From Acanthornis magna (Eukaryota; Chordata; Aves; Passeriformes; Acanthizidae): DNA of 64,000 nucleotides. The notes under the pieces are model-generated. The model ran no database searches. It was not told the origin of the DNA and worked only from the letters and a program-made list of their open reading frames with translations. The DNA lies in contig JAWUZG010000137.1 in the NCBI GenBank assembly GCA_036785705.1, positions 310,001 to 374,000 of the forward strand. The letters are read 5' to 3'. Below are positions 13,501-27,648 of the stretch, piece after piece. The position numbers were made by a program, and so were the translations under genes. Within the stretch, counting starts at the first letter, position 1. Each line of letters opens with the position of its first letter.

Positions 13501-16500
13501 TAAGCTAACTTTACAGCCCAGTAATATGAGAAAATTGAAGGGATTGGCCCAAGATAGCTTTGGTTAACAAAGACAGAAATTTGCCTCCTATCCTTCCTGA
13601 TGTCTCCTATGTAAACTGATAGTACCATACAGCTTTCTCACTCCTCTGAACCATTGAATTAGAGCAGGAACAACATTCGCATCTCATTCTTATGCATTCT
13701 AGGGACTCACACCTCATGGAGGGCTGATATTCTTCTGTGTAGAAATTTTTAAATATCTACAATATATGTGTTTGTGTTCTGAGCTCTGTTATTTGGTGCA
13801 TCAGTTGCCTCTTCTGTTTCTTAATATGGGCAGAACAAGCTATATAATTGTGAGGAAAGAACCAATATCTTTGCCTAGTTCTAGTGCAAAGATGACAAGT
13901 CACCTTGGTATAAAAAAGTATATGTGTATTTAATATTGCATTTTTTAGGGCTCTTATTTGAAGTAGAGTAGTGCGGTATCTCTTCCATCCTCACTCCTGT
14001 GAAATGGATAAAGTTCTAATGTAGCTGTCCATGACCCAGGCAATGAATTTGCAACTTTAGTTCAACTAAACACAGTAATAAGGGTCAGCAAGAGCTAATT
14101 TAAGTTAAGCTGCTTGACCTAGAACTGAAAGCCATAATAGAAATCCCAAGGCCAGAAAAAAGACAGATAAAAATGAATTGTAATTAGAGCACAATCATTT
14201 AGTTTAAAAGTATCATTAACTGCCGGAAAATGGTAGATTTTATGTCTTCTGTTGTTAAATGGTCATTTTTCCCATCTTGGTTTTTACATTAATATTTTGT
14301 ATATTTGTTTTCATATAAGCTAAGTCAATATACAATCTAACTGAAAAGGTATGATATTCAAGGACTATGTTGCAGAGTAAACAAGGTCAATTTCCATCAA
14401 TCTTGTCTTAAATTCAGGTTTAAATCATATCTACAAATTTACATTTTCCTGTATAACCATTATGTTGTCCCTGTAGCCAAACTTGATTCATGCTTTTATA
14501 TTTTTATTGATTCTTCCCCAAGATATGTGTTATTTTCAACCAGCCAAGTTACTCTCTGCTGCTTGGTTTATGCCTCTCCTGTTGATCATATTCTCCTTTG
14601 TGCTGTGTCATTACTGGTGTCCTTGTGGTTTATGAAGCATTGCCACAGAAAACAAAAGTTTTACCATGTTGATAAAACTAAGCCACTCTGCACAGAAAGG
14701 TAATTACTTACAGAAGAACAGAAATTTGGATTATTTTTTAATATATGTGTAAAGAAACCAACTGTGGTTCTAGTTTGCTTTGTGTTTTAGTTTGCTTATA
14801 GGGAAAGATAAAAAACTCTATTTCATAAAAACCAGGCTATAGACAGAATTCTGAAAGACTTTATCCAGTTCCTTCTCTAACAGATACATTATTAGGAAAA
14901 CAGCTTTAATTTCATGGCTTTAGCAAACAAAATATATTATCTGCTGTTATGAAATAGATATTTATTTTAAAAAATCAACACTGCAGTATCAACAACACTG
15001 ATCACTTGTTAGAAAAGTGTCTGACTCACAAACAATCCAATCCAATAATATGTCTTCCAAATAGCCTTCTTTACTGTGTCTTCATTTAACCCAAGGAAAT
15101 ATAAAGTTAAATTGCATCAGTCTTCCAAATGTGCCCATTAGTCATTTACAAGTAACACTGAAATAAAACAAATTTTTGCTGTGAAGTTATTTTGGATTTG
15201 TACCACTTGTGCATTTGACTCCTCTAGGACATGGCTTTGCACTTGCCATTCAGCTGACACAATAGCAATATCCTTCAAATTGGATGCAAAGGATTGCTTC
15301 AAAACTCTCTGCTCTTGTCTACTACTTTCAATAGGACATTACCCAACATAAAATGTCTCTGTAATGTCAGTGCAGCAGATCTGATTATTTCATTTGCTGT
15401 GAACTGCTCAATATGTTTGTACCTGATGTTTAAAGTTCTGTATTCTGACTCTTTAGCTTTTCATTTTCCTATATTCCACATTTATGCCTAAATGCGTGGA
15501 AAAGGTTAGGTCCCAAACAATAACCAGACACACAACACAAATGTACAATCCCATCAACTAGTAGGTTTTTTCACAGTTTTGTTCTATTTAAGCTGCTTAT
15601 GGGACATAAACTATGTTCTTTCAAATTTAACATTAAATAATCTAAGAATATTTAGAGTAAGATCATAACATTGGTTATTAAGATTTCTGCCTTTTCCCGC
15701 ATCAGTTTATTTCAGCCTCTAATTACATCAGTTCAGACAGGTATTTCACTGAATATGAAATACAATCAGTTGATATTCCTCCGTCTTCCATCGTCTCCCT
15801 TTTGATTTTACATTCAGCAGAACAGAAATGAAGCTGACCAAGAGAAAGTCACGGCCTTTCCCCGAGGAGTCCAGAGGTCCTGTCTGTTGAGCTGTGTGGT
15901 AAGAGCTGCTCTGCACACCTGCAGACACACTGGGAAAGCCCAGATGATATTCCTGCTGGGGCACTCCCACGCCCATTACAGGAGCCACCAACGCATCAAA
16001 TGCCCAATTCACAAACCTGAAGAACAGGACAGTAGGTAGTAAACCAAATCAAGGACTCCCAAAGAACCACCCTCCTGTCCAGGCCCCTCACAGGGCTGTC
16101 CCAGCATGGACAGATATGAGCATGTGTCACTTTGTAAATCTTCAATTTTTTCAGCAGAATGGATAATACATAGTGGTATAAATTAACATATTTGGTTTTA
16201 ATTTTTTTAAAAAATTTTATAAATTTATTCCATTTTTCATGTACACATACCCTGTTTTTCCAGAAATCCAGATGTTCTTAATCTCATTGATTTCATCCTT
16301 TCTTTCACTCTCCAATACCCTCACATTGTATTCTCAGAAATAGCAACACATATGAATTATATACTATTTCTATATAGTTTTAATATAGTTTTTATATAGT
16401 AATGTATGTTCCATACATATGAAATAACTATCTCTATATTAATTTAAGAGTGTAACAATAATTTGGGTTTCCCTTTTTTTACTCATTACTAGCATTTCTT

Positions 16501-16699
16501 TGTGGTCCTTTTCACAGGGGAGGTAAAATACTCACCCGAATTCTTCATACATAATGATGTTTATAATTGTTAGTTTGGCTGAACTCTAATGGGTCATCAG
16601 GAACCTGGCAGAGTAGAGCTCTCTGTATCATGTACAAATATGCATTCATACATGTCAATTAGGTCGTGTGACAAATGACTGTGGAAATTCTTTAATATT
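7561..16699. other. AT-rich non-coding stretch
   Basis: AT-rich sequence with no open frame of convincing length, no recognised repeat family and no exon-like signal. A short GA-rich tract lies near 8,845-8,860. I see nothing else that can be named. Confidence 0.55.
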
Positions 16700-16873
16700 T
16701 AGTTAACTGAGTCTCATAATATTCTTCCAAGTATTCAGTGTCAATGACACTATCCTCAGTTTGGAAATGACATACTGAGGCCCAGACAAGCTAAACAACT
16801 GATCCAAGGTTTGCAAGGTACCCAATCTCAGATAATGTATAGAGATCACTTCTAAAACTCCAGCTGCTCTCCT
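16700..16873 (+). repeat. Degenerate MIR/tRNA-core SINE-like relic
   Basis: The order of words follows the MIR family. A TTAACTGAGTCTCATAATAT segment resembles the 'taactcatttaatcctca' part of MIR. It is followed by ATCCTCAGTTTGGAAATGA, then ACTGAGGCCCAGA, then AACAACTGATCCAAGGTTTG, and finally a CTCCAGCTGCTCTCCT tail. The identity is low, as expected for an ancient amniote SINE in a bird genome. RepeatMasker or nhmmer with the MIR and core-SINE models would decide it. Confidence 0.45.
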
Positions 16874-19224
16874 ATGTTAAATGTCCTTTTGGGGGAGCAT
16901 AAATGCTCTTTTTTGAGGCAGTTTCTCTCATCTGTGTGCCAGGTAAGGAGCAAGGACAGAACACAAAGACAGAGGTCACTCTCCAGTGATCAGCAACTTC
17001 AGCTAGAGAAAACTCTATTTAACATTCCTCCACCCTCTATAAATCAGCTGAGACATGGAGAAATCTGGACATTAAATTAATGATAAGAAAGAATGTCCCC
17101 TTCCTTGTAAGAATAAAAATGTAGAAAGATCAGCCTTCATGCTTCAGGCACAACTTTTCTTAGTAGATATACCTCTGCTAAAGCACTTGGCATTAGCTGC
17201 TCTGAGTTAGAGAAACTACACTAATTTGGGAACTCGTCTGATTTGTCACAGCAATTCCTAAGTCTCTACATTCCTAGCAACATAACCTGTGCCTCCATCT
17301 GCTCCCCACTGACCTGATATCTAGCCTCAAACACATGTTTTAGATTATGAAAGGGTTTAGGTTCCTGATTTCCAGGCCTTTGCACTGAAATGAGTCTCGT
17401 TTCTTCCACAGTGACTTAAAGTGTGTTTGTTCATGCATACACACATAGATGTTTTATTGTCTCCACTGCAAGCTACCTCACAATTACAAGTGTTTCCTGT
17501 AATGAAGATTTTGTCTGTTTGTTTTTAATATTTTATGAGTATATATTTTTAAGCATCTATCCCTAAGACTTAGGTTTTCTCACCTTTCAAAGTTCATTGT
17601 CCTGGCCATTATAGAAAAGTGTCCACATTCTTTTAGGGTATGAATTACAACTTTACTCAAGGCATAAACGGACTTAAAATGACAATATTTTTTATAAAAA
17701 TACTCTTTTTAAAGTTCCATGGCTCTAAATTTAGTTTCAAAAAGTTCTGTTATCTGATCTCCCTAAGGATCTCTTATGCTAAAATCAGGCTGAAGATGAA
17801 CCCTTTCTATAGGCATGGAGTATAAGGGGTGTGAAAGTGAAGGGGAACAAATATGGGATCAAAGCAAATGCAGATACAGCATAGGAGGCACTCTGAGGGA
17901 GAGACCAGAAGCTAGCTTTTAAGTGCTGGGCAGCAAATGTTTCTGCAGTTTCAGCTTCTTAATTGTAGGAATAAAAAGCTAGGGCATTGTGCAAAAACCA
18001 AGAGATCAAATACAACCCCAATACAACATCTGGAATCATGTTCAAATCTCCAGCAACAACAGAGCTTAGAGATGTGACTGTGGCTTAGAAGTGAGACAGT
18101 TTTGCATTCTGATCTAAAACACGGAAGTTTATGGAAATATTTATTTTTCCCTGCAGTTAACTGTTCTACAGAACAGTCAGTCACAGTTGTAAGATTCAGT
18201 ATTTGTTATTGTGCTTATTGGGTGATATTTATCCTTAAACCTATAAATTTGTTTTACAGACCATTTGCCAAACAGTAGATTGAAATAACTGTCTTTAATT
18301 GCCCAAATGCAGTGCCATGACCACATCACATGAGGGTTGCTTGTGTGACAGGCAGCTTAAAAACTCCTACAGAGCTGCAATCTCTTCTTTGAAAAAGTAT
18401 TCAATACATGTTGGGTTTTTTTACTTTTCGCTTTCTTTTTTTGATTTGTTTTCCAAGCAATCTTTTGACATCTTAGAAAGCCTTACGTTTGGCAAGGGAT
18501 TTGGGATGTGGATTATTTTCCCCCAGAAGGTGAGGCCAAGGAATGCATCAGTCACTCTTGTTGCTTTCTGACAGTTCAAGCCACCAGAGGCATTTGATAA
18601 ACTTTAATCACTGTCACAACTGTAAAGGTCACACATGGGACCAAAAAGCACAAATCAGCAGCTACAGCACTGAGATGTGAGTGAGGGGAATGTTGCACAC
18701 ACGCACACAGTGTGGGCGTGTGAGACAATGCATTTCACAAAAACACTCTCAAATGTTACATGTCTATTTTCAGTTTAAGAGTACTTGGGAAGCATGACAC
18801 TCTTATATGCTTTTTTTGAATACAGCATCAATGTTTTTAAATGGAATTTGAACATACGGCAATTATGTAAACAAAATGGTACTTTTGCATACCTCTAAAT
18901 TTAAGAATAACACATACCACACAACTGTTTGGTTTTTCTTCCACATGGAGAATGATTGACTTGAGCAGAAATCCCATAATTTGAATCTATTTCTGTTTTT
19001 CTATAATTATAAGCATTTTAATTAAAAGACCAGAAATTTTCCCTCAGATAGTCAAGGCATTTTTGGTCTATTAAAATGGTTAAATTTATTTAACCATTTA
19101 TGAAAATGGTTAATATATAAAAATCCTCTTTTAGGATTTGAAGTTTCTCAAAATTTCCCAAATTCAGAAGCTACATGATATTTATTTGTAAAAACTGTGA
19201 TATATCGAAAAGTCAGGCCCAGTA
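16874..19224. other. AT-rich non-coding stretch
   Basis: No open frame over about 90 codons and no recognised repeat. The frame at 18,299-18,571 is 90 codons, has no motif and is most likely chance. Confidence 0.5.
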
Positions 19225-19316
19225 TGTCTCATGACCCCGTTTAGAACAGGAGACTGGAAAAGATAAGATCCTGAGGCCCCTTCCAACTTGATTTCTAGGA
19301 TCCCATGACCCTATGT
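19225..19316 (+). repeat. CR1 LINE, 3' end fragment (sense)
   Basis: This matches the order of the avian CR1 3' terminus read in sense. A degenerate AGGAGACTGGAAAAGATAAG segment corresponds to the 'ggttggactagatgatc' stretch. It is followed by CTGAGGCCCCTTCCAACTTG and then by TTTCTAGGATCCCATGACCC, which stands for the terminal ATTCTATGATTCTATG motif. Only about 90 bp are recognisable and the copy is old and 5'-truncated, as most CR1 insertions are. Confidence 0.7.
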
Positions 19317-22300
19317 TATTGGTAAGCTTTCTTTCTTTATCTGTAATATTAATTTTTTTCCATGGTGATTTCCTGTTGTTTTTACTATTGGAGTACTTGT
19401 AATACTCCATCACACCAGCACCCTCGTCCTGAGGTGGAACCCTCATGTACTAAGCAATCTACAAGCAGTGCATAGTCAAGACAGGTCTGGCAACAGACAG
19501 GCAGGAAAACAACAGACAGGTCTGGAAAATATAATAATTCATAGTCAGTATGATAGGCAATAGGCTGAAAGGAACCTGGAGCAAACTCTTGTCAAATATA
19601 TGTAGATGACAGCAATTAACTTCGGAAGAACAGCAAATGAACATTTACGAGAACTTGTCATGCAAATTCATACACTTCTCTGCTTAAACAAATTGGCATC
19701 TGCACATCAGGTTACACTTCCTTTGCAAAACTGTTTCAGTCAATTCCTAGCAGAATTTTTAAAGCTGTATGTGTGAAATCTCAAGTGCTGCTTTCACCAA
19801 GAGCTCCATAAAATCTTGGGTGCTGAGCAAACAGCTAGATGTGAACTACAGTGATCTGTAAGAAGTGCTTTTCTTCTATCCAATGCAGTTTGTTAATATG
19901 AAAATGCAGTCCACAGCTGATGATATACAAACAGATTTACTGCTATTGTTACACAATGCATCTATAAAAGACGCCTAGAGTACATCACACTTATTTATCA
20001 GGTGAATAGGATACTCTTTAGATGTGTATGTCACATGTTATTGGTAAAGACCCCTATATGATTTAAAATAATTAAGATTTAGTCACATTATTTTGTTTTC
20101 TATTTATTTGTTGTCCAGCAAGTTTTGAAAAGTAAATTCAGATTCTTCATCACTACACCTGTTTTAACAGTCCTTTTGGTCTACTTTTCATGTGACTCTC
20201 GAAGATAAAATTGTTAGCAGAGTTATTAATGGTGGTTTATAATTGCAGAAATCCTAACGCAGTTCACACAGCACAAGCACAGGACTTGCTGTACAATCTT
20301 CAAGGTTCAAATGGTGCCAAAGGGCTGACACAGGATGTAAGTTACCAGCTTCTTCTTTGCCTAGAAGTAGTACAAAACTTCCCTAAATATTGATGCAGGT
20401 ATGAGTAATTTTTCCCGAAACATAGAAGAGTTCCTGGGTCCACATGAAGTATATAAGAACTATCACCTCAGAAACTAACCCAGCAAATTATTAAAAGGCT
20501 TCACAAATTTAACGTTTTTCAATGCAGCTCCTATTTTTCTAAGTAAACTAAAGCTTTTTGAAGTATTCAGCTCACTCCTTCCTTTCTCTATCTCTCCAAT
20601 ATCTCTGAAAAGCATTTGGTTTAGCTTAAAAATAAATGTGCTTGTATTTTATCTAAAGAGATGCAACCCTCCATTCTAGCATTAGGGTCAAAGAGAAGAT
20701 GCTAGAATCAGCTGTCACATATTTTCATTGTTTGAGAGAGATCATGAATGACTGAGAATTTATCTCCCTTTAGATAGGTCCTCTCTCCAAGATTTTGAGT
20801 CAGCATAAAGCCAAGCCCAGCAAAGGAAATCTCTGAAATCGTGGAATTCTTATACTGGAAGTTCTCCAAGGTAATTTTATCACTCCTGCTTTCAAAGAAA
20901 GGTCATATGTACAAGCCAGACATATTTAAATTTTTCAAACAAGACGTAATGCACCTCGAGGGTCACCAAAAGAAGATGTAGAAAGAACCCTCAAATCTGA
21001 GATCACCAGGGAATATTAACTCCACATTGAGTTAACAAGGAAACCATTTTACAGAGTTTGTTCTTAATTCTTTGGGGTGATCTTCATTGATCAGTGAAGG
21101 CATGACACATCAATTGGGAGCCTTAAACTACAGGGGTGTGCAATATTAAAAAAAAAAAAAAAAGAAAAAAAAAAAAGCAGAAAACCCAAATGATCTCACA
21201 GCATCAATCAGGGGAAATTTACAGTTCTCCCACAGAGCCTGTTAAGAGCTCCTGGCTCTTTTCAGCAGCTCATCTGAAGCTTTAACTCAGTAATTCCTAA
21301 AGCAAGTATTATATACATAGATCACTTTTTATTGAATTTTTGAAGAAAATAATGTGAAGAAATTTAATAGTAAACTTTAATGTTTAAGCAGAATTCTATT
21401 TTAAGGGTTATGAACGGTTTTGTGGAAATCTCTTATTAGCAACTAGATGATGATGATGATAACTTAATATTTTGACATGACATTTCACAGTATTTCATAT
21501 GTGCAACACTGAAAATGCTCAAGTCTAGAGGATTAATGCACTTCATAAAGAAAAAGCCACCAAGAAACAAGGTTAAATATTTAAAAATAGACTTAATGAA
21601 TAACCTTATAAATTTGAATACAGATTCTCCTCAGCTGGAAGGGATGAAGCATCAATCTATCTCTGCAAGGATTCAATGCATAAGATCCTGAGGCTAAAGA
21701 TGACCAGTTCTAATCCTAGCTCAGAGTGTACCAAATTACGTTAGCTTTAAATTGCATACCATTTGCACTAGCATTTATTTCATAGTTGAATTTACCTCAA
21801 AACACTTGGGTCTCCTCTGACGGTGATTCTAATTTTCTGAATAAAGTTTCATTCATTGCACATAAACTCTGCTTCCTGTAGAGCAGCCTTATTTTTATTT
21901 TCCAAGCTTCAAAGTTATGAAAAATTATTCCCATCATTCCTGCCCTGTCCAATCACAATATTCATGACTCAGCACAGCCACATTATGTCACAAATTTTTT
22001 TCAATATGTGTTTAAGTAAATATAAGTAGATATAATTATTTAAGCAATTTTAGCTAAAAACACTAAGTTAATTTGAAAAAAATTAAGCTAAACACTAGGG
22101 AATCTATTTTTGAGAACTCCAAAAACCATTCTTACCTCCCTCACTTTCAATCCTTACAACTTATAGAGAATAGAGGATGTAATCACTAGAAAACCAGAGC
22201 TGAGAACCCATTTTGCAAACTTCTTTGCAACCTGATCATCACAATCTCAGAATTATCACACAACTTATCATCAGACATGATCTGAGGTCAGGCAAGTCAC

Positions 22301-25002
22301 CAGACCTCACATATATTAAGATTTAAAAAACTACCTCTCTTTTCCTGTACGTCTGGAATATCAGGTTACTGAAAAGGTAATTAAAAGTTCATCAACAAAT
22401 ATATGTTTGACCTGGATAGAGGTGAAGAAACACTTTAGCTCTTTCCAAAATAAAAACACATGAATCATATATGTCTTGAAATAACTATCTAATTTCATTT
22501 AATTGCCCAGAGGACTTCCATGCTTATTTGGATGATTCTCTGGATATTCTGGATACTTCAAACAACTTAGCATTGTTCAAATTTTACTCTAAATTCACTA
22601 CGTTCACACTGTAATTCATCTTTTGCTGATATTATGCTGCTCTAATTGAGTGAAGTCTCCTTACATGCTTATCTTTTTACTCCCTCATCTAAATGAAAAC
22701 TACAGAAGCTGAATGGATGTGCATTGTCCCAGAGCTTTGGAATCTAAAATTATTTTATTCATACCTATGGAGATCTTTCTCTGATAATACATTATCATGA
22801 TTTATTTTCATCATTATTTAATTACCAACCCAGGCAATTGCTAATCCATTGCCAAATGGATTACTAAATGGCTCATCATGCCTTTCTGATGAATGAAGAT
22901 ACCTGAACCATAAAGTTGGTGAATGGATGTCCAGAATCTGAACTAGGGTTTCAAAAGCTCAAAAGCCCCTGAAATGTTTTTAAATAATATTTTTATCATA
23001 TATTCAGACACTGGATTTTTTTTTTTTAGAATAGAGAATTGGACAGACAATTACTAACATGTATTTTAATTTTCTAAAGATCAAGTAATGGCAACTTGAA
23101 AACCCTCACAAAAATAAATTAGAAATTGAAGTTTAAACCATGCAATTTAGTTCGATTACATGTATGCAGAAACCTATGATAATCATCAAAGCCCATGCCA
23201 TTTCACGTGAAATAGGCACTTAACCTACTGTTAAAACATCACCTATCACAAAAATATTTTCTCACAACATAGCGAAAATTTATACTGAAGATCAAATACT
23301 AGACCCTTTCTTCACGTTTTATGTGTTACAGACAAATATTGCTTCTTTACCTGTGCTTGAGCCAGAATATGCCATGATGTTTCACATGTCCACATGTAGA
23401 AAAATAATGTATGTAGAGGAAGTTATAAACTTTCATTATTCAGTTCAAATAAAATTAGTTTAGTGGTATGCAGAGTTAATTTTATTATCAGTTTTCCCAC
23501 TGAAATATCTAAAAGAAAACATGCAAATATTTGCACATGTGATCCTTTCTTCAAGCAAAGAAGCTCTGACCATAATATTTGAACTGTAAAACTTTAGTGG
23601 CTGAGAAGAAAGAAGACAAAAGGAAATGGGATGGAGGGATGGGGGAAAGAAAACTGAGATAAAATGATGAAATTGGAGATAAAATGAAGAAATTAGCTGT
23701 GGGTGCTCTAAAATATTAATAAATGCCAACAACCCTGTCATCCAGCCTTTTAAAAGCAGTAAATTTTGTAATAAATTGTCCATCCTAGGCATATTTTTAT
23801 GTAACTTCCTCACATCTCTGTTTCTCAAACCACCAACACATTTTTAGCATAAGTACGGGTAAGGTCTCCATCCCAATTCCATCCTTGATTAAAAATTAAG
23901 TCAGAGGCCTTTTTGATTATAATTGCTTCTTCCCAACACCTATCACAGAGAATTTTCTGGTAAGAAACATAGCCATTTCTTTCTCAGAAAGAAAACACCT
24001 TGAAAATTACAATACCCTCCAATAAAATCTTAAAGATCACAGTTGCCTTTATCAAACACTGTTTAGGCCACAGAAGGATTTTGCCATGAGATAAGCACAG
24101 AGTGGACACAATGGGCCTAGCTCCAAGCCTGGTGGAGAAAAGGTCTGGTTAGCACATCCTGGGTGCATATCCAGACAAAAATTACCACTGTGGTAAAGAA
24201 ACAGCTGCTCATCACCAGTCAAAGATCCCCTTAAATTTTGGGACAGGTGGCATCTGGGAGGACGGAAGCTCCCCACCCTGAATATGCCTCTGTGGGTACC
24301 TGAAGCTTGGACTATAAGTTAAGCCACCAAGACAGGAACTTGAGATAAAATAAAGGTGTTGCTGTTGTCTGTTAGCTCAGGCAGAGATGGAGGAAAGCAA
24401 AGCTGGGGGAGAAAAATGAATCACTGATAATGGCAGAATGTATGTGCCACGAGGAAAGCCAACTCAGCAACTGTGCTGAAATCAGCTTGGACTGGGTGAA
24501 AGCTGATTCAGACAAGGAGAGATCGCAACCACTGGCAGCTCAAAAGAAGAAAAAGACTGAAGAGGGGACTAAGTAGCATTAGAAGCAAGGGAATCATTTA
24601 ACCAAGAGAATAAGAGAGCAGTGTAACAAATGAGCATTAATTTCCCTGTTTGCTAAAGCATAATGAGAAGTTTTGAATGACTTGAGGATCCCCACTGTTG
24701 AGAAGCCTAGGCTGAAGAGGGACCAAGAGGATGCTGCTGGATCTATGGGTGATGACTTTCTTCTGCTTCTCTCTCTTCTCTCCCACTTTCACCCCTCGAA
24801 ACTTTTTATTTCTTTCTGTCTCTCTACCTCACATTTACTATTAAATAACATCCCTATTTCTGACTTTGGGACATGATCTTGTTCGCACCTTAATTTGGGC
24901 AGAAGCATCTCTCAATAATAGGATATTAACATGTCCCATAATATGCCCCAACAGATATCATGCTCTCTATCATTAGAGATGTACTTAGCCACTCTTACCT
25001 TA
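19317..25002. other. AT-rich non-coding stretch
   Basis: No recognised gene. An A-rich tract with one G interruption lies at about 21,147-21,176, and a (GAT)n-like short run lies at about 21,447-21,461. A 122-codon minus-strand frame at 23,460-23,828 has no recognisable motif. No flanking repeat structure could be named. Confidence 0.5.
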
Positions 25003-25007
25003 ATTAT

Positions 25008-26076
25008 TGTCATGGTTTGACCCTGGCCAAATGCCAGGCACCCACGACAGCTGCTCCCTCACTCTCCCCTGCCACAACGGGCAGAGGAGAGAAGAAACTT
25101 TAGCAAAGCAGTCATGAGTTAAGATAAGGACAGGGAGGAAACACTCCAAGGGCAAAACAGGCTCAACTTAAGAGTTACAAAGTGAATTTATTGCTAACAG
25201 AGTCAGAGGAGGATAATGAGAAGTAAAATAAGCCATTAAAGACACCCTTTCTTCCCCCAGCCTCTCCCTCCTCCCCACCAACAGTGCAGGGAACAGGGTG
25301 TGGGGTTTGGTCAGTTCATCACTGGGATCTTCTTCTGCCGCTTGGAGAGAGAAGTCTTTCCCCTGCTTCACCGTGGGGTCCCTCCCGTGGGAGACAGTTC
25401 TCTGTGAGCCCCTCCAACGAGGTTCCAAACTCACAAGCAGAAGTTCTCCCAAAACTGCTGCAATGTGAGTCCCTCCCACGGGCAGACAGTCGTCCCAAAA
25501 CTGCTGCAGCGTGGGTCAGTGCTCCATGGGGTGCAGTCCTCCAAGAAGAGGCTGCTCCAGCCTGGAATCAAGGCCTCTCTCTCCACTGGGACTCCCACTG
25601 GATCACAGCCTCCTCCAGGCATCACCTGCTCTGGCGTGGGCACCTCCCCACGGGCTGGGGGTGGATCTCTGCATCCCCTGGACCCCATGGGCTGCAGGGG
25701 CACAGCTGCTCCACCATGGTCCTCACCACACCCAGCAGAGGAACCTCAGCTCCACTCCTGGAGCACCTCCTCCCCTCCTTCTCCACTGACCTTGGTGTCT
25801 CCACATTGTTTGACTCACATGGTCTCACCTCCTCCTCTTCTCTGCTTAGGAAAAACTGTGTGCCCACTTCATTTTGATTTCTTGTTAAATATGTTTTCAC
25901 AGAGGTGTAACTAACATCTTTAATTGGCCTAGGCTTGACCAGCAGTGTGTCCATCATCTTCAGAGCCACCAGAGATTGGCTCTGCTGGACATGGTGGAAG
26001 TTTCCAGAAGCTTCTCACAGGAGCCATCTTTGTGGCTGCTCCACTACCAAAAACCAGGCCAAGCAAAACCAGCACA
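25008..26076 (+). mobile_element. Solo LTR of an avian endogenous retrovirus, ERVL-like
   Basis: The element begins TGTCATGGTTTGACCCTGGC and ends CAAAACCAGCACA, the TG...CA ends of an LTR. Identical 5-bp direct repeats, ATTAT, flank it at 25,003-25,007 and 26,077-26,081, so both boundaries are secure and the length is 1,069 bp. A 5-bp duplication fits class III (ERVL-type) elements. The inside carries degenerate tandem segments with GTGGG...TCCCTCCC words at about 25,370-25,730, and a conserved-looking 3' part (AGAAGCTTCTCACAGGAGCC is close to the known passerine form). There is no internal retroviral region, no primer-binding site beyond the end and no coding capacity, so this is a recombination-derived solo LTR. 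The sequence agrees well with the abundant passerine LTR type I know, but the subfamily name needs a Repbase or Dfam comparison. Confidence 0.9.
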
Positions 26077-27389
26077 ATTATTTAGCTCATGTGTGCGTCT
26101 GCAGCCTATGAATTCTTCATGCTTTCCCACAGCATTCTCAGAGAATTCTCTCACAATCCTTCCTTGTTTCTGCACTGCAAAAGGTGGGATGTTGCTGCCT
26201 TCTCTTCTTTCTCCTCATTTTCTACCAGTTGGGAGAAAATGAATTCATAAAGTCAATTATTATGAGAAGAGATAGCAATTTCAATTAGCACAGCAATTTT
26301 CATATAACATTCTGTCCCAAGGGACTTGAAAATAATATATTGTAAAAGGACTGGGTTATTTTTAGTGTCATTTTTAACTCTTGCCACCTACTTTACCAAC
26401 TCACTTTCCTTCTGCATGCTTCACTTGAAGTACAGATCATGAATAACTCTCTGCAATTAACTAGTCAGAGCAGGAAGACAGAAAGAGCAGCAGTTTTTAA
26501 TTCATTAGCTTTTCACCTTTGAAGACCTGTGCTTAAAGCTTACTTCATCTCTGTCTGCCCCGGGCTCATGTTGATGTATCTGTCTCTCTTTCTGAGCCCA
26601 AGTCATTGTTAAAGGCAACCATACACCAAAGGGAAAAAAAAAAAGTAAAAAGGAACAGCAAAACCTTGCACTTCTCACTGATCAGACTTTTCAGCCTTCT
26701 TCCTTTTCATGTCTATTTTAATCTTCCCTTCTTTGGGAGGAGGTAATTAGGAAATTACAAGTGGTGCTGTATACTGGCTCTCTTTCTGAGCTGACTTCTT
26801 TCATTTGTCGCTAGCATAGGCTACTGGGTATGTCAGCTTGGGAACATTCTGCAGTGACTTTCTCTCTAAATTAGCTCTGAATGATTTCAGGTTCTCTTCA
26901 TCATGCCAACAACATTCTTCAGCATACTGAATTTCTGCACATCAAATATTACCAGCATTTGCTGGTCTTTCGCCATTTGGGGCTCCTACATTTCTCATCA
27001 GGAGCTTCCAGTAGAAAGTGTGGCCAATGTTCTGGACACTCAATTTATGCAACTCAAGCACATGCTTATTCACCTGGCCCTGACAAAGTTGTAAAAGAGC
27101 ACCCAGAGACCCTGGAGTGTTGAAAAGCCTTATCTTCTGCAAATTCTATTAGTATAAAATCAATAAACTAATGCAAAATATTATGTGTGTGAGTGGTCTA
27201 GCTATCCAAAATTATCTCTTATGGCTGTTTTCAGCCCTGCTTTTCTGTGATTACAAGTGACTCTGGAGCTGTTGAATTTACATTTACAACTTTCTTTTGA
27301 AAAGGTTAAAAAACAAGTCAGTCTTTCTTTTCCATACTTTCATAACTTCACAGTCACTAACAGATTTTAACTCCCAATGCCTTTTACAA

Positions 27390-27462
27390 GAAAATCCCTA
27401 TTTTAAAGAGCAGAAACTGAGGCAATTGGCTGGTCCATTCCACACTCACACAGACACACACA
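27390..27462 (+). repeat. Possible MIR-like core fragment
   Basis: The words CCTATTTTAAAGAGCAGAAA and CTGAGGCAATTGGCTGG, followed by a CACACTCACACAGAC segment, follow the MIR order 'cctattttacagaggagaaactgaggca...ggtcacacag'. The match is short and degenerate, and the (CA)n-like end may be coincidental. Confidence 0.25.
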
Positions 27463-27552
27463 CAAATTTGCAAAAGGCTGAGAAATTTTTCACATAGGTG
27501 GAAGCTCTTAGTTAAGCTCTAGAGTTCTATATTGTCTGATGCAGAAATACTA

Positions 27553-27648
27553 CTTTTTTCTTTTTTTCTTTTTTTTTTCTTTTTTCTTTTTTTTTTTTTT
27601 TTTTTGGTGCATCTTTTTGCAATTTTGTGCTTTTTTTTTTTTTTTTTA
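27553..27648. repeat. T-rich low-complexity tract
   Basis: Two T-homopolymer blocks with occasional C lie on either side of a short segment reading GGTGCATCTTTTTGCAATTT. No element ends or target duplications are visible, so it is not clearly a retroposon tail. Confidence 0.85.
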
